This document shows positions 62,630 through 64,000 of a stretch of 64,000 bases of DNA, in pieces; position 1 is the first letter of the stretch, and each line of letters begins with the position of its first letter. Source of the DNA: Molossus alvarezi (Eukaryota > Chordata > Mammalia > Chiroptera > Molossidae); NCBI GenBank assembly GCA_037176705.1, contig CM073893.1:16120074-16184073 (forward strand). The letters are read 5' to 3'. The notes under the pieces are model-generated. The model saw only the letters and a list, made by a program, of their open reading frames with translations, was not told where the DNA came from and searched no databases. A program made the translations under genes and the position numbers.

Positions 62630-64000
62630 ATTAAAAAATTTTCATTAATTTATTTTTGTTATAGATGTTTCTCCTTTTCCCCCCCAGACAACTCCCCTCC
62701 CCCAGTGTTGTTGTCTATGGCCACTGGTTACGCATACATGCATATAAGTTCTCTGGTTCATCTCACCCATCCCCCTTGCCCCCCCTACTCTGAGGTTTGT
62801 CAGTCTGAACCATACTCCTTACTATGTCCCTGGATCTATTTCATTCATCAGCCCACCTTGTTCATTATATTACACAAATAAGTAAGATCACGTGGTATTT
62901 GTCTTTCTCTGATTGGCTTATTTTGCTTAGCATGATACTCTCCAGGTCCCTCCACGTTGTCTCAAAAAATAAGATATCTTATAGCTGCATACTATGTACC
63001 ATAGTTTTTTTATCCACTCAACTACTAAGGGACACTTGGGCTGTTTCCAGATCTTAACAATTGTAAAGAGTGCTGCTATGAATATAGGGGCACATATATT
63101 CTTTCTGGTGTTTCAGGCTTCTTAGGATATATTCCTAGAAGTAAGATCACTGAGTCAAATGGCAATTCAATTTTTAATTTTTTCGAGGAAACACGATACT
63201 GTTTTCCATAGTGGCTGCACTAGTCTGCATTCCCACCAGAAGTGTACTAGAGTCCCCTTTTCTCCATACCCTCACCAACACTTGTTGTTTGATGATTTGT
63301 TGATGGCGGCCATTCTGACAGGTGTGAGGTGATACCTCATTGTTGTTTTAATTTGCATCTCTCTGATGATTAGTGATGTTGAGCATTTCTTCATATGTCT
63401 CTTGGCCATTTGTATGTCCTGTTTGGAGAGGTGTCTATTTAGCTCCTCTGCCCATTTTTTAAAATTGGGTTCTTCGTCTTCCTTTTGTTGAGTTGTATGA
63501 GCATTCTATATATTTTCAAAATTAACCCCTTATCTGGTGTATCATTGGTAATTATGCTCTCCCATATAATGGGTTCACTTCCAATTTTTTTTTTTTTTTT
63601 TTTTGGTACGTGCTCCTAGAAGGAACCGAACCTGAGACTCTGATCCCGCAGGCTGACACTCCACCCGCTGAGCCAAACTGGCCAGGGCCCCTTTTCATTT
63701 TGATGTGAAGAAGCTTCTTAGTTTGACGTAGTCACATGTCTTCATTTTTTCCTTTGTTATTGTTGCCTTAGGTGATGTATTGGTAAAAATTCTGATGCAT
63801 ATGATTGTATCAGTAATGTATGTGTATCAGTATGATACAGTGATGTATCAGTAAGAATTCTGATGCAAATTCTGAAGTTTTGTTGCCTTCATTTTCTTCT
63901 AGGATTTTTATGGATTCATGAGTCACATTTAATTCTTTTATCCATTTCAAGTTTACTCTTATGTATGGTATAAGTTGATGGTCTAGTTTCATTTTTTTGC
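62630..64000 (-). mobile_element. L1, cut by the window edge
   Basis: The 3' end is at 62,630 (AATTTATTTTTGTTATAGATG complement). ORF2 C-terminal sequence (about 62,860 onward) continues to 64,000 with stops, and a short SINE interrupts it at 63,585. The 5' part lies outside the window. Confidence 0.9.
63585..63688 (-). mobile_element. Short tRNA-only SINE
   Basis: On the minus strand the head GGCCCTGGCCAGTTTGGCTC and B-box GGTTCGGTTCC end at GAGCACGTACC, directly followed by the A-tail (63,585-63,604 as T). No VES body. Same endpoint as 30,234 and 32,546. Confidence 0.88.

Overview
The window is mammalian nuclear DNA, almost certainly from a bat. The evidence is a dense load of tRNA-derived VES-type SINEs (a tRNA-like head with A/B-box motifs, then a CT-rich tail), a young L1 lineage, and two half-L1 (HAL1) elements, on a background of ancient mammalian MIR, L2, MLT1 and L1M relics. 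There is no bacterial, plasmid or phage signal. The bat family cannot be fixed from this window alone.

Layout: 0.5-2.2 kb is non-coding with one old L1 fragment. 2.2-16.0 kb is one minus-strand betaretrovirus-like (class II) provirus. It has paired LTRs, an exact 6-bp target duplication, a Lys3-type primer binding site and decayed gag, dUTPase/pro, pol and env. A 6.7-kb minus-strand L1 with a perfect 15-bp duplication split its integrase, and a VES SINE later inserted into that L1. 16-20.9 kb holds non-coding DNA, three SINEs and an MLT1 relic split by a possible solo LTR. 21.0-23.2 kb is a complete HAL1 element with an intact ORF1. 23.2-27.6 kb is sparse old repeats. 27.6-32.4 kb is a mosaic of old L1s carrying several small tRNA-SINE inserts. 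32.5-37.4 kb holds MLT1, MIR and VES copies, an AT microsatellite, and an L1 tail containing a truncated 7SK retropseudogene.

The only convincing host gene is on the plus strand. It is a 139-codon first coding exon at 38,628-39,044 ending in a GTAAGT donor, which I read as the orthologue of human C13orf42. No later exon is visible, so everything to its right would be intron or beyond. That part holds two full-length L1s head to head (41.9-47.8 kb minus; 48.2-54.6 kb plus), a 25-G homopolymer, a second complete HAL1 with intact ORF1 (57.0-59.3 kb), older L1M/L2 relics, and an L1 cut by the window edge.

The elements probably relate functionally. L1 ORF2 protein, which HAL1 lacks, would be needed to copy HAL1, VES and the 7SK transcript. 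All L1 ORF2 copies here are broken, so any active source lies elsewhere. The strongest items for a second look are the two near-identical intact HAL1s, a short tRNA-only SINE class that ends at one fixed position in three copies, two tailless 3'-truncated retro-inserts, and sequential insertions that left three copies of one target site.
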